Both the position numbers and the translations under genes were made by a program. From Acrocarpospora corrugata (lineage in GTDB: Bacteria; Actinomycetota; Actinomycetes; Streptosporangiales; Streptosporangiaceae), in assembly GCF_009687845.1 (NCBI RefSeq), contig NZ_BLAD01000052.1, positions 64,792-128,791 of the forward strand: a stretch of 64,000 nucleotides of DNA, read 5' to 3'. A model generated the notes under the pieces. It saw only the letters and a list, made by a program, of their open reading frames with translations, did not search any database and had not been told where the DNA came from. Below are positions 43,095 through 51,602 of this stretch, piece after piece (within the stretch, counting starts at the first letter, position 1; each line of letters begins with the position of its first letter).

Positions 43095-43694
43095 ATGGCT
43101 AACGAACCAGCGCTTTTCTTCGGGCAGTTCATGCGCTCCCCCGCGATGATCGGCGCGATCGCCCCGAGTTCCCGGCGGCTCGCCGCCGCGATCACCGTCC
43201 CGATCCCCGAGGACGGCGACCCCGTGGTGGTCGAGCTGGGGCCGGGGACGGGCCCGTTCACCGCCGAGATCCAGCGGCGGCTCGGCGGGCGCGGGCGGCA
43301 TCTCGCGGTGGAGATCAACCCGTTGCTGGCGAGCCATCTGGCCACCCGCCATCCCGGGGTTGAGCTGATCGTGGACGACGCGGCCAAGCTGCCGGAGTTG
43401 CTGGCCGCCCGGCGGGCGGGCCAGGCGGATGTGATCGTCAGCGGGCTGCCGTGGGCGGCCTTCGGGGCGGGCACCCAGCGGGCGCTGCTGGACGGCGTGC
43501 TGTCGGCGTTGAAACCCGACGGGGCCTTCACCATGTTCGCGTACGTGCACGCGCGGCGGCTGCCGCCCGCGGTGCGGATCAGGAGGGCGCTGGTGGACTC
43601 CTTCGAGGAGGTCGTGCTGGGGCGCACGGTGTGGCGCAACCTGCCGCCGGCGTTCGTCTACCACGCCCGCCGTCCCCGCCGGACTGGAGTCTGA
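43095..43694 (+). CDS. Class I SAM-dependent methyltransferase, PmtA-like
   Basis: A 199-residue methyltransferase. Motif I is VVELGPGTGPFTAEI (residues 44-58), followed by LAVEINP for ribose binding, VDDAAKLPEL, and VSGLPWAAF (motif IV, like N/D-PP-Y/W). The N-terminal FFGQFMRSPAMIGAIAPSSR is characteristic of phospholipid N-methyltransferases and RRNA dimethylase-like relatives. Therefore lipids or small amines are plausible substrates, unproven. TAGCGT ends six bases before ATG 43095, a leaderless arrangement. It precedes acyl-CoA dehydrogenase and esterase genes, each with its own -10. Confidence 0.8.
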   Translation: MANEPALFFGQFMRSPAMIGAIAPSSRRLAAAITVPIPEDGDPVVVELGPGTGPFTAEIQRRLGGRGRHLAVEINPLLASHLATRHPGVELIVDDAAKLPELLAARRAGQADVIVSGLPWAAFGAGTQRALLDGVLSALKPDGAFTMFAYVHARRLPPAVRIRRALVDSFEEVVLGRTVWRNLPPAFVYHARRPRRTGV

Positions 43695-43721
43695 CCGAAC
43701 TTCCTTCTAGTATGGCCGACC

Positions 43722-44903
43722 ATGGACTTCACGCTGCCGGAAAGCGCGCAGGCCGTCCAGCGCGGGATCGCGGCCGTCTGCGCCCGCTACGACATGGACT
43801 ACTGGCAGCGCTGTGAGGCGGAGAAACGGTGGCCGGAGGAGGTCTGGGCCGAGCTGGCCAAGGGCGGCTGGCTCGGCCTGGCCGTCCCCGAGGAGTACGG
43901 CGGCGGGGGCCAGGGCCTGCTCGAACTGACGGTGGCCACGGAGGCGCTGTCCGCGTCGGGCGCGGCCGGGGGTTCGGCGTTCACGTACGTGCTCACGCCC
44001 GGTTTCGGGGCGCTCACGCTGGCCCGGCACGGCAGCCCGGAGCAGCGGGCCGCGCTGCTGCCGGGGCTGGCCGCCGGCGAGGTCGAGACCTGTTTCGCGC
44101 TGACCGAGCCCGACGCGGGCTCCAACGCGCTGGCCATCTCGACCTCGGCCCGCGCGGACGGCGCCGAGTATGTGATCAACGGCCAGAAGATCTGGATCAC
44201 GGGGGTGCAGCGGGCGACGTGGATGCTGCTGGTCACCCGGACGATCCCGGCGGCCGAGGCGAAACCGCGCACCAACGGGCTGACGGTCTTCCTGGTCAAT
44301 GTGCCCGAGGCGGTGGCGGCGGGGCAGCTGAGCTACCGGCCGATCCCAAAGATGGGCGCCAACACGACCCCGTCGAACATGGTCTTCTTCGACGACCTGC
44401 GGGTCCCGGCCACATCGGTGATCGGCGAGGTGCACGCGGGCGCGGTCGTGCTGTGGGACATCCTCAATCCGGAGCGGGTGCTGCTGGCCGCGTCGGCGCT
44501 CGGCGGCGCGGAGGTCGCGCTCCGGGTCGGTGTCGCGTACGCCAAGGAGCGTGAGGTGTTCGGGCGCGCGATCGGCTCCAACCAGGCGATCGCGTTTCCG
44601 CTGGCCCGGGTGAAGGCGAGGATCGAGCTGGCCCGGCTGACGCTGTACAAGGCCGCCTGGCTCTTCGACCGGGGGCTGCCGTGCGGTACGGAGGCCAACA
44701 TCGCGAAGCTGGCCGCGTCGGAGGCGGCCTGGGAGGCGGCGGACGCGGCGTTCCAGACGCACGGCGGGATGGCGTACTCGCTGGAGTATCCGGTCGCCCG
44801 GCTGCTCACCGAGGCCAGGATCGGGAAGGTGGCTCCGGTCACCGAGGAGCTGCTGCTCAACTACCTGGCCACCCAGGTGCTGGGGCTGCCGCGCAGCTTC
44901 TGA
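43722..44903 (+). CDS. Acyl-CoA dehydrogenase
   Basis: A 393-residue FAD enzyme for alpha-beta desaturation of acyl-CoA. N-terminal helical domain (WPEEVWAELAKGGWLGLAVP, EEYGGGGQGLLELTVATEAL), the signature CFALTEPDAGSNALAIS, FAD-binding GAEYVINGQKIWITG, and the C-terminal DAAFQTHGGMAYSLEYPVAR. The catalytic Glu/Gly position near the C-terminal helix (TEARIGKVAPVTEELLLNYL) is as in medium-chain enzymes; I cannot assign the exact base. TAGTAT eight bases before ATG 43722 suggests a very short leader. The adjacent esterase may supply or remove its acids. Confidence 0.92.
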   Translation: MDFTLPESAQAVQRGIAAVCARYDMDYWQRCEAEKRWPEEVWAELAKGGWLGLAVPEEYGGGGQGLLELTVATEALSASGAAGGSAFTYVLTPGFGALTLARHGSPEQRAALLPGLAAGEVETCFALTEPDAGSNALAISTSARADGAEYVINGQKIWITGVQRATWMLLVTRTIPAAEAKPRTNGLTVFLVNVPEAVAAGQLSYRPIPKMGANTTPSNMVFFDDLRVPATSVIGEVHAGAVVLWDILNPERVLLAASALGGAEVALRVGVAYAKEREVFGRAIGSNQAIAFPLARVKARIELARLTLYKAAWLFDRGLPCGTEANIAKLAASEAAWEAADAAFQTHGGMAYSLEYPVARLLTEARIGKVAPVTEELLLNYLATQVLGLPRSF

Positions 44904-44927
44904 CCGCTCCGGGTTAATGTGCGGGGC

Positions 44928-45854
44928 ATGACCTTGCACCCTCAGGCGGTCGCCTATCTGAAGTCGTTCCCGGCCGATCTCGGCCCCGATCTGGCCACGA
45001 TCACCGATGCGGAGATCGTGCAGTTGCGGGGGCTGGACGCGATGGTCGAGCAGCGGGGCGCGCCGGCGGAGATGGCGGTGGTGCGCGACGAGGTGGTCGC
45101 CGGGGTTCCTGTGCGGATTTATCGGCAGAAGGATGGGGATGAGGCGCTTCCGGTGCTCGTGTACTATCACGGGGGCGGCTGGGTGTACGGGAGCGTGCAG
45201 CGCAACGACGCGCTCGCCCGCGACCTCGCGGCGCGGAGCGCGTGCGTGGTCGTGTCGGTGGACTACCGGCTCGCGCCCGAGCACACCTTCCCGGCCGCGG
45301 CCGAAGACTCCTGGGCGGTGCTGGCGGACGTCTTCGCGCGGCCGGAGCACTACGGCGCGGACGCGGCCAGGATCGCCGTGATCGGGGACAGCGCGGGCGG
45401 CAACCTCGCGGCCGTGGTCGCCTGGCAGGCACGGGACGCCGGATACACGCTCGCCCACCAGGTGCTGATCTACCCGGTGGTGGATGTCGCGATGGACACG
45501 CCGAGTTACGCGGCGTACGCGTCGGGGTTCGGGCTCGGCGCGGCGGAGATGGCGTGGTTCATCCAGAAGTACGCGGACGGAGCGGACCCCGCCGATCCGA
45601 GGCTCGCGCCGTCGCGGCTGGCGGACATGTCGGGGCTGGCTCCCGCCACCGTGGTGACCGCCGAGTGCGACCCGCTGTGCGACGAGGGAGCCGCCTACGC
45701 CGACGCGCTGCGCGGGGCGGGGGTTCCGGTCGACTACCGGTGCTACCCGGGCAGCCTGCACGGCTTCTACGGCCTGCCGGGCTTCTTCGACCAGGCCGGC
45801 GAGGCGCGCGACTACGTGGCGTCCCGGCTGAACGACGCGTTCGCGGCCGGCTGA
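44928..45854 (+). CDS. Alpha/beta-hydrolase, HSL-type esterase
   Basis: A 308-residue carboxylesterase of the hormone-sensitive lipase family. The oxyanion motif HGGGWVYGS (near residue 80), nucleophile GDSAGGNLAAV (Ser near 153), DYRLAPEHTFPAA, acid in TAECDPLCDEG, and His in GSLHGFYG are all present. TAATGT ends seven bases before ATG 44928, so it is probably leaderless. It likely cleaves short-chain acyl esters in the cytoplasm; the true substrate is unknown. It converges on the oxidoreductase gene with 15 bp between stops. Confidence 0.9.
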   Translation: MTLHPQAVAYLKSFPADLGPDLATITDAEIVQLRGLDAMVEQRGAPAEMAVVRDEVVAGVPVRIYRQKDGDEALPVLVYYHGGGWVYGSVQRNDALARDLAARSACVVVSVDYRLAPEHTFPAAAEDSWAVLADVFARPEHYGADAARIAVIGDSAGGNLAAVVAWQARDAGYTLAHQVLIYPVVDVAMDTPSYAAYASGFGLGAAEMAWFIQKYADGADPADPRLAPSRLADMSGLAPATVVTAECDPLCDEGAAYADALRGAGVPVDYRCYPGSLHGFYGLPGFFDQAGEARDYVASRLNDAFAAG

Positions 45855-45869
45855 GCCGCGGACTATGGG

Positions 45870-47018
45870 TCAGGCCGGGACGGGGTCCTGGCCGGAGACG
45901 CCGAACAGGCCCAGGCGGGCGACCGCGCCGCGCGGGCTGATCGGGCGGCGGGACAAGCCGAGGACGCCGTCGGTGAAGGCGGGGTCGGCGCGGTCCAGCG
46001 GGAGGGCGACGGTGGCCCCCGAGGCGGCGGAGGCGTAGGCGGCGACCGTGGCCTCCAGGACGCGCAGGGCGTCCTCGCCGGTGGCGGCGGGGCGGGTTCC
46101 GGTGGCCAGGGCGGCGGTGAAGTCGGCCGTGACCGGGCTCAGGAAGCCGGTCGGCGCGGGGACCTCGATCCGGGTGGTCCCGGCGGGCGTGGTGAGTTCC
46201 AGGCTTTCGAAGGGGGCGAAAGGGCTGGTCCCGCCGCCCCGGTAGCGGATGGCGAGGCGGCCGTGGGAGCCGCTGACGTCGATGCCGCCGGGGCCGTGGC
46301 CCCAGCCGACGTTGACCAGGGCGACGGCGTCCCGGGTCTCGAAGCGGCAGCTGGCGATCTCCTCGACGCCGCCGTGCGAGCGGGCGGTGACATAGGCGGA
46401 GGCCGCGTCGATCGGCCGGCCGAGGAGGGATTCGGCCACGTAGACGACGTGCAGGAGATCCATCAGAACCCCGCCGCCCGACATTTCCGGATTCTTGCGC
46501 CACGCGGGGATGTATTCGGCCGCGCCGGGGTTGTCGGCGCAGCCCAGATAGTTGAGTATCGCCACTTCGACGTCGCCGATCGCGCCGGAGTCGATGAGCG
46601 CGCGGGCCGCGACCAGTTCGGGGAAGAACAGGTAGTTGTGGACCACGCCGAAGGTCACGCCGCCGGCCCGGCAGATCTCGACCATGGCTTCGGCGGCGGC
46701 CGGGGTGGTGGCGAGCGGCTTCTCGGTGAGGATGTGCTTGCCGGCCCCGGCCGCGCGCCGGACCAGCTCCAGCCGCAGGCCCGGCGGGACCGACAGGTCG
46801 ACGACGCCGATGTCCGGGCGGGCCAGGACGGCGTCGAGTCCGTCGAGCGCGTCCTCCGGAGCGAGCCCCGCCACCCGTCTGGCGGCCTCCCGGCGACGGG
46901 GATCGGGGTCGGCCACGGCGGCGAGGTGATATCCGTTGGGCCGCTCCAGCCAAGCCGGAATATGTTGATTTATCCCGATATTTCCACATCCGATGAGGGC
47001 GACGCCGCGGGCGTTCAT
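45870..47018 (-). CDS. Gfo/Idh/MocA-family oxidoreductase
   Basis: A 382-residue NAD(P)-dependent sugar or polyol oxidoreductase. N-terminal Rossmann fold with ALIGCGNIGINQHIPAW and VADPDPRRREAAR; the conserved lysine is in HILTEKPLATTPAAAEAM. The C-terminal beta-sheet domain carries MDLLHVVYVAESLLGRPIDA, where His and Asp may complete the active site. ATG 47018 overlaps the upstream stop by 4 bp. It is the last gene of an operon encoding a phosphodiesterase, an ABC importer and a TIM-barrel isomerase, so it should oxidise the imported sugar or inositol-like compound. Confidence 0.9.
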   Translation of the reverse strand: MNARGVALIGCGNIGINQHIPAWLERPNGYHLAAVADPDPRRREAARRVAGLAPEDALDGLDAVLARPDIGVVDLSVPPGLRLELVRRAAGAGKHILTEKPLATTPAAAEAMVEICRAGGVTFGVVHNYLFFPELVAARALIDSGAIGDVEVAILNYLGCADNPGAAEYIPAWRKNPEMSGGGVLMDLLHVVYVAESLLGRPIDAASAYVTARSHGGVEEIASCRFETRDAVALVNVGWGHGPGGIDVSGSHGRLAIRYRGGGTSPFAPFESLELTTPAGTTRIEVPAPTGFLSPVTADFTAALATGTRPAATGEDALRVLEATVAAYASAASGATVALPLDRADPAFTDGVLGLSRRPISPRGAVARLGLFGVSGQDPVPA

Positions 47019-47953
47019 CCGTGCCTCGCTTCGAGGAGGGGGCGCATGAAGGCGGCGGCCCGGCGCACGCCCTCCACCGGCGGGTCGTAGGGGTCCTCGT
47101 TCTCGATGCTCAGCGCGCCCGCGTACCCGGCCGCCGTGAGCTCGGCCACGAACGGCGACCAGAACTCCGCGCCGTGCCCGGCCCCGACGGTCCGGAAGTT
47201 CCAGGCCCGCCCGCCGGGGTCGCCGCCGGTGCGCTGGTCGAGCAGCCCGGCCATGGCCAGCGGCCCGGGATTGAGCTGGGTGTCCTTCAGATGCACGTGG
47301 TAGACGGCGTCGCCGTGCGCGCGAATGATCGCCAGCGGGTCCATCCGCTGCCAGAACAGGTGCGAGGGATCCAGGTTCATCCCGATGATCGGCCCGACCT
47401 CCGCCCGCATCCGCAGCAGCGTCGGCACGTTGTAGACCAGGTGCAGCGGATGCAGCTCAAAGGCGATCCTGGTGACCCCTGCGTCTGCGGCCCGCCCCGC
47501 GAGCTCGCGCCAGAGCGGACCCGCCTGCTCCCACTGCCGTTCCAGCAGCGCCACGGCGTCCTCAGGCCACGGGAACCAGACCCAGTTCAGGGTGCTCGCC
47601 GACGGACCGTCCCCCGGGCAGCCCGACATGGTCACGATGGTGTCCACGCCGAGCCGCCGCGCCAGCTCGATCGTCTTCCTGATCAGTTCCTCGTGCCTCT
47701 TCCCGTGTACGGGATGCATCGGCCACGCCGAGCAGTTGAGCGCCCCCATCCGCAGCCCCCGCGACTCCAGCGCGTCCCGGAACCGGGCGAACGCCTCCCG
47801 GTCCGCCAGCAACTCGTCGATGCGCAGATGCGGCGCGGACGACTGCCCGCCCGCCGCGATCTCCACCGCCGGCGCGCCGATCTCGACCGCGAGATCGAGC
47901 GCGCCTTCCAGGGACAGGCCGGGCACGGAATCGGTGTACAGCGACAACCGCAT
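47015..47953 (-). CDS. Xylose isomerase-like TIM-barrel sugar isomerase/epimerase
   Basis: A 312-residue AP-endonuclease-2-like TIM barrel (IolE/hexulose epimerase group). Metal-ligand motifs: FELHPLHLVYN (Glu), GMNLDPSHLFWQRMDP (Asp, His), VYHVHLKDTQ (His) and GALSIENEDP (Glu). The N-terminus is LSLYTDSVPGLSLEGALDL. ATG 47953 lies 22 bp after the permease stop. Paired with a Gfo/Idh/MocA oxidoreductase it suggests stepwise oxidation and isomerisation of a cyclic polyol or sugar; inositol-like substrates are an inference. Confidence 0.88.
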   Translation of the reverse strand: MRLSLYTDSVPGLSLEGALDLAVEIGAPAVEIAAGGQSSAPHLRIDELLADREAFARFRDALESRGLRMGALNCSAWPMHPVHGKRHEELIRKTIELARRLGVDTIVTMSGCPGDGPSASTLNWVWFPWPEDAVALLERQWEQAGPLWRELAGRAADAGVTRIAFELHPLHLVYNVPTLLRMRAEVGPIIGMNLDPSHLFWQRMDPLAIIRAHGDAVYHVHLKDTQLNPGPLAMAGLLDQRTGGDPGGRAWNFRTVGAGHGAEFWSPFVAELTAAGYAGALSIENEDPYDPPVEGVRRAAAFMRPLLEARHG

Positions 47954-47975
47954 GGGATCTCCCTTGGTCCCGCGG

Positions 47976-48794
47976 CTACAGCTTGCTGTAGCCGGAGGCG
48001 AGAAAGTCGGACTTGAGAAAGCGTTCCGCCGCGAACAGCAGGATCATGTTGGGGACCAGCAGGATGAGCGAGACCACGGCCGCATGCGCCCGTACCAGCC
48101 GTTCCCCGAGAAACGAGAACAGCACGGTCGGGATGGTCTGGTAGTCGGGGGTCCCGATGACGAACGTCAGCGCGAACTCCTCCATGCTGGCGATGAACGT
48201 GAAGATCCCCCCGGCGAAGATCCCCGGCGTCACCATCGGCAGGTAGACGAGCCGGAACTTCACCAGCTCCGACGCCCCCAGGTTCGACGCCGCGTCCGAG
48301 ACGTCCCTCGGGATCGCCTCGAAACTCGTGGTCAGCAGCCGCGCCATGTACGGCATCCCGAGCAGCGTGTGCCCCAGCACCAGCCCCAGGAAGGTCTGCG
48401 AGAGCCCGAGGAAGTCGAACGCCCGGCTCAGGAACAGCGCGACGATCATGCCGGGGATGATCAGCGGCAGCAGCATCAGGATCCGGATCGCCTCCTTGCC
48501 GCGGAAGTCGAACCGGTGGATCGCGTACGCCATCGGCAGCGCCAGCAGGAACGCCAGCACGGTGGCGCACCCGGCCAGCAGGTAGCTGGTGCCGATGGCC
48601 GGCACGATCCCGGTGACCCGGAACACGAACTCCCACTGGAACAGCGACAACGAAGGCGGCAGCACGTCCGGATACGACCAGGGATGGTCGGGATCGACCA
48701 GCGACCAGGCCACCGCCATCAGGACGGGCACCCCGACCACGACCACCGCGACGGCGATCAGCAGCCACGGGACGAGCGCGCGGGGCTTGTTCAT
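47976..48794 (-). CDS. ABC importer permease 2 (PotC/AfuB-like)
   Basis: A 272-residue membrane permease. Six helices; the EAA loop needed to contact the ATPase is EAIPRDVSDAASNLGASEL then VKFRLVYLPM. Helices include LLIAVAVVVVGVPVLMAVAW and ILMLLPLIIPGMIVALFL. ATG 48794 overlaps the stop of the other permease by 4 bp. Works with the 48791-49645 permease and the ATPase to import a solute delivered by the lipoprotein receptor encoded on the other strand. Confidence 0.9.
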   Translation of the reverse strand: MNKPRALVPWLLIAVAVVVVGVPVLMAVAWSLVDPDHPWSYPDVLPPSLSLFQWEFVFRVTGIVPAIGTSYLLAGCATVLAFLLALPMAYAIHRFDFRGKEAIRILMLLPLIIPGMIVALFLSRAFDFLGLSQTFLGLVLGHTLLGMPYMARLLTTSFEAIPRDVSDAASNLGASELVKFRLVYLPMVTPGIFAGGIFTFIASMEEFALTFVIGTPDYQTIPTVLFSFLGERLVRAHAAVVSLILLVPNMILLFAAERFLKSDFLASGYSKL

Positions 48795-49645
48795 CGCGCC
48801 ACCCTGACCAGGAGTTTCGCGAACAGCGTGAAGAGCCAGGCGAACAACAGGGAGGCCAGGATGATGACGATCGCGATCACCGCCGCCTGCCCCCACTCGC
48901 CGAAGTTCTTGCCCAACAGGACCATCCGGATGGACAGCGACGGCGGGTACAGCGGCCCCGCGACCGCGTTGATCGCGTAGTCGCCGAGCACGCCGATGAA
49001 GACGAGCGTGGCCCCGATCTGGATGCCGGGCGCCGACAGCGGCATCAGCACGTGCCGGAACACCGCGAACCTGCCCGCGCCCAGATTCCTGGCGGCCGAC
49101 TCCAGATCCGCCGGGACGTTCCGCAGCGCGGCGGTGAGGATGAGCGTCTGGAACGGCAGGTTCTTCCAGACCTGGATGGCGACCACGCCCCAGCCCCAGT
49201 CGTCATGGGTGAGGCGCAACGGCTCGTCGATGACCCCGAGCCGGACCAGCGCCTCGTTCAGAATGCCGTGGTAGGAGATGACGTTCAGGATCAGGAAGGC
49301 CGCCACCAGCGCCGGGACGAACAGCGGCAGCCGCAGCACCGCGTTCAGGAACTTCTTCCCGGCGAACTTCCCGCGCAGGTAGAGCGCCAGCGGGTAGGCG
49401 ATGAGCAGCGCGCAGAACGCGCTGACGAACGCGATCCTGACCGAATAGAGCAGCGAGTCGAGGGTCTGGCCGGTGAACGTGGCCGACCAGTGGTGCAGGC
49501 CGAGCTCGGTCTCCCCGGTGAAGGCGAAGAACCCGATGCTCTGCGCCACCGTCATGCCGAGCGAGGCGGACAGGAACACCGCCACGTAACCGACCGCGGG
49601 AAGCAGCAGCAGGATGATCAGCCAGCCGTGGTTCTTCCTGGTCAC
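48791..49645 (-). CDS. ABC importer permease 1 (PotB/PhnU-like)
   Basis: A 284-residue permease with six helices (WLIILLLLPAVGYVAVFLSA at the N-terminus; LFVPALVAAFLILNVISY). The EAA loop is RNVPADLESAARNLGAGR then FAVFRHVLMP. GTG 49645 overlaps the ATPase stop by 4 bp (GTGA). The pair of different permeases with one ATPase and one receptor is the layout of spermidine, iron, 2-aminoethylphosphonate and hexose-phosphate importers. Confidence 0.9.
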   Translation of the reverse strand: MTRKNHGWLIILLLLPAVGYVAVFLSASLGMTVAQSIGFFAFTGETELGLHHWSATFTGQTLDSLLYSVRIAFVSAFCALLIAYPLALYLRGKFAGKKFLNAVLRLPLFVPALVAAFLILNVISYHGILNEALVRLGVIDEPLRLTHDDWGWGVVAIQVWKNLPFQTLILTAALRNVPADLESAARNLGAGRFAVFRHVLMPLSAPGIQIGATLVFIGVLGDYAINAVAGPLYPPSLSIRMVLLGKNFGEWGQAAVIAIVIILASLLFAWLFTLFAKLLVRVAR

Positions 49646-50688
49646 CGCAGAACCTGGATCTTGTCGGGCGGGACGGCCAGCTCGATCGTGCTGCCGGCGG
49701 GCGCGGACGCGGAGCCGTGCTGTTCCAGGCGGAGCGGCGTGCCCCCGGCGTCGAGCAGCACGTCGGTGATGTTGCCCATGTAGATGGTCTGCGTGACCGT
49801 CGCCGCGATCCGGTTCCGCATCCCGGGGACGAACGGGATCATCTCCTCCGGCCGCCAGGCGATCAGCACCTCGGACCTGCCGTCCGCCGGCGTCTCGGCC
49901 GAGGCCAGCCGCCCGACCGGCGTGTCCAGTTCGCACCCGTCCGCGGTCACCGACACCACCGAGGCCTTGAGGATGTTGGCCTGGCCGATGAACTCGGCGG
50001 TGAAACCGGTGGCCGGGTGCCGGTAGATCGTCGAAGGGTCGCCCAGCTGCTCGATCCTGCCGTTGTTCAGCACCGCGATCCGGTCAGACATGACCAGCGC
50101 CTCGGCCTGGTCGTGCGTCACGTAGACGGAGGTGATCTTCAACCGGCGCTGTAACTCGCGGATGTCGATCCGCAGCCGCTCCCGCAGCTTGGCGTCCAGG
50201 TTCGACAAGGGCTCGTCGAACAGCAGCAGGTCCGGGCGGGTCACCACGGCCCTGGCCAGCGCCACCCGCTGCTGCTGGCCGCCGGAAAGCTGCCCCGGGC
50301 TGCGCTCCGCCAGCGGCTCCAGGCCGACCATCGCCATCGCCTCCTCGACCCGCCGCGCCAGCTCCCGCCCGGAGACCCGGCGCATCCGCAGCCCGAACCC
50401 GATGTTCTCCCGCACGTTCATGTGCGGGAACAGCGCGTAGGACTGGAAGACCATGGCGGTCGAGCGTTTGTGCGGCGGGACCTCGTTCATCCGGCGGCCG
50501 TCGAAGCGGATCTCCCCGCCGTCGATCTCGACCAGGCCGGCGATCGCCCGCAGCGTCGTGGTCTTGCCGCAGCCGGACGGGCCGAGCAGGGTGAGGAACT
50601 CCCCGTCCGGGACGGTGAGGTCGAGGTGGTCGACCACGGTGTTCCCGCCGTACGCCTTGAACAGGGCCTCGACCTCCAGGACGGCCAT
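49642..50688 (-). CDS. ABC importer ATP-binding protein with TOBE domain
   Basis: A 348-residue ATPase. Walker A GPSGCGKTT, Q-loop VFQSYALFPHMNV, signature LSGGQQQRVALARAV, Walker B LLLFDEPLSNLDAKLRE, and H-loop VTHDQAEAL. Residues 240-348 form the regulatory TOBE_2 domain (ADGRSEVLIAWRPEEMIPF). This class (PotA/AfuC/PhnT) powers uptake rather than export. ATG 50688 shares a base with the GDPD stop (TGATG). It is the second gene of the leftward operon. Confidence 0.93.
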   Translation of the reverse strand: MAVLEVEALFKAYGGNTVVDHLDLTVPDGEFLTLLGPSGCGKTTTLRAIAGLVEIDGGEIRFDGRRMNEVPPHKRSTAMVFQSYALFPHMNVRENIGFGLRMRRVSGRELARRVEEAMAMVGLEPLAERSPGQLSGGQQQRVALARAVVTRPDLLLFDEPLSNLDAKLRERLRIDIRELQRRLKITSVYVTHDQAEALVMSDRIAVLNNGRIEQLGDPSTIYRHPATGFTAEFIGQANILKASVVSVTADGCELDTPVGRLASAETPADGRSEVLIAWRPEEMIPFVPGMRNRIAATVTQTIYMGNITDVLLDAGGTPLRLEQHGSASAPAGSTIELAVPPDKIQVLR

Positions 50689-51470
50689 CAGGTCACCCGC
50701 CCGTGGCTGCGGACTCCGGCCACGAGCACGTCCACGTCGTCGCCCATGATCGCGTCGACGCCGAGCGCCAGCGAGATCCGGACCGCCTCCGCGTCGTTGG
50801 TGCTCCAGGCCCAGATGGCGATGCCCGCGTCGTGCAGGGTCTCGACGAGGTCGGGGCTGATGAGTTCCCAGCGGTGCTGGATGACGGGGGCGCCCAGGGC
50901 GAGCGCCTGCCGTACTGTCTCGGCGGGGGGTTGCGGGCCGTATTCGGGCAGGCGTTCGGGGGCGAGGAGCAGCGCGGGGACGGCGGCCTTGGCCGCCGCG
51001 AGGGCGTGGTGGTCGAAGGAGGAGACGAACGCCCAGTCGAGGGCGTCGTTGTCGGCCACCAGCCGGGCCAGCCGTTCGGCCACCCGGGTGGTGTCCTCGG
51101 TGCGGTCGCCCTTGGCCTCCAGGCAGAGCGCGATGTCCTCGGCTCTGGCCAGGTCGATGAGATCCTGGGCGCGCAGCAGGCGCAGGCCCGCGAACTCGGG
51201 GCCGAACCAGCTGCCCGCGTCCAGTTCGGCGAGTTCGGCCCAGGTCAGGTCGGCGAGCGGGCCGGTGCCGTCGGTGGTCCTGTCGACCGTGGTGTCGTGC
51301 ATCAGGACCAGCTGGCCGTCCCGGCTGAGCAGCGCGTCGGCCTCGATCATCTCGGCGCCCCGCTGGATGGCGGCGCGCAGGGACGGCATGGTGTGCTCGG
51401 GGATATGGGCGCGCTGACCGCGATGCCCGACCACCAGCGGCCGGCCCGCCCGCAGCCAGGGGCTGGTCAC
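50688..51470 (-). CDS. Glycerophosphodiester phosphodiesterase
   Basis: A 260-residue TIM-barrel GDPD. Catalytic and metal motifs: VVGHRGQRAHIPEHTMPSLR (His, Arg, Glu), MIEADALLSRDGQLVLMHD (Glu, Asp, His), LCLEAKGD (Glu-Lys) and GIAIWAWSTND (Trp region). Splits glycerophosphodiesters to glycerol-3-phosphate and an alcohol. No signal peptide, so it is cytoplasmic and would act after import. It is the first gene of the operon, 133 bp from the divergent GntR gene. Its coupling to an importer suggests that phosphodiesters are the cargo. Confidence 0.93.
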   Translation of the reverse strand: MTSPWLRAGRPLVVGHRGQRAHIPEHTMPSLRAAIQRGAEMIEADALLSRDGQLVLMHDTTVDRTTDGTGPLADLTWAELAELDAGSWFGPEFAGLRLLRAQDLIDLARAEDIALCLEAKGDRTEDTTRVAERLARLVADNDALDWAFVSSFDHHALAAAKAAVPALLLAPERLPEYGPQPPAETVRQALALGAPVIQHRWELISPDLVETLHDAGIAIWAWSTNDAEAVRISLALGVDAIMGDDVDVLVAGVRSHGRVT

Positions 51471-51546
51471 ATCGGATCCTGGGATCGGGGGGCTGAGTAG
51501 ACCATCGGTTCACTCCCGCTTCTCGGTCCATTGACAGGCCGGTCGC

Positions 51547-51582
51547 CGGACACCTAATGTCCGATGCCAGAGGTACGACCTC
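51547..51582. promoter_or_regulatory. Two operator-like dyads in the divergent GDPD/GntR promoter region
   Basis: CGGACA-cctaa-TGTCCG (51547-51563) and GAGGT-acg-ACCTC (51570-51582) are perfect dyads. The second resembles the GT-N-AC style of GntR/HutC operators and lies 21 bp before the GntR start. They probably mediate control of both divergent units by the GntR protein. Confidence 0.5.
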
Positions 51583-51602
51583 ATACCATTTGGAGAAGTG
51601 CC

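Noticed and set aside
43707-45761. Open frame of 684 codons on the minus strand
   Set aside because: Antisense to acyl-CoA dehydrogenase and esterase genes that both carry full catalytic motifs.
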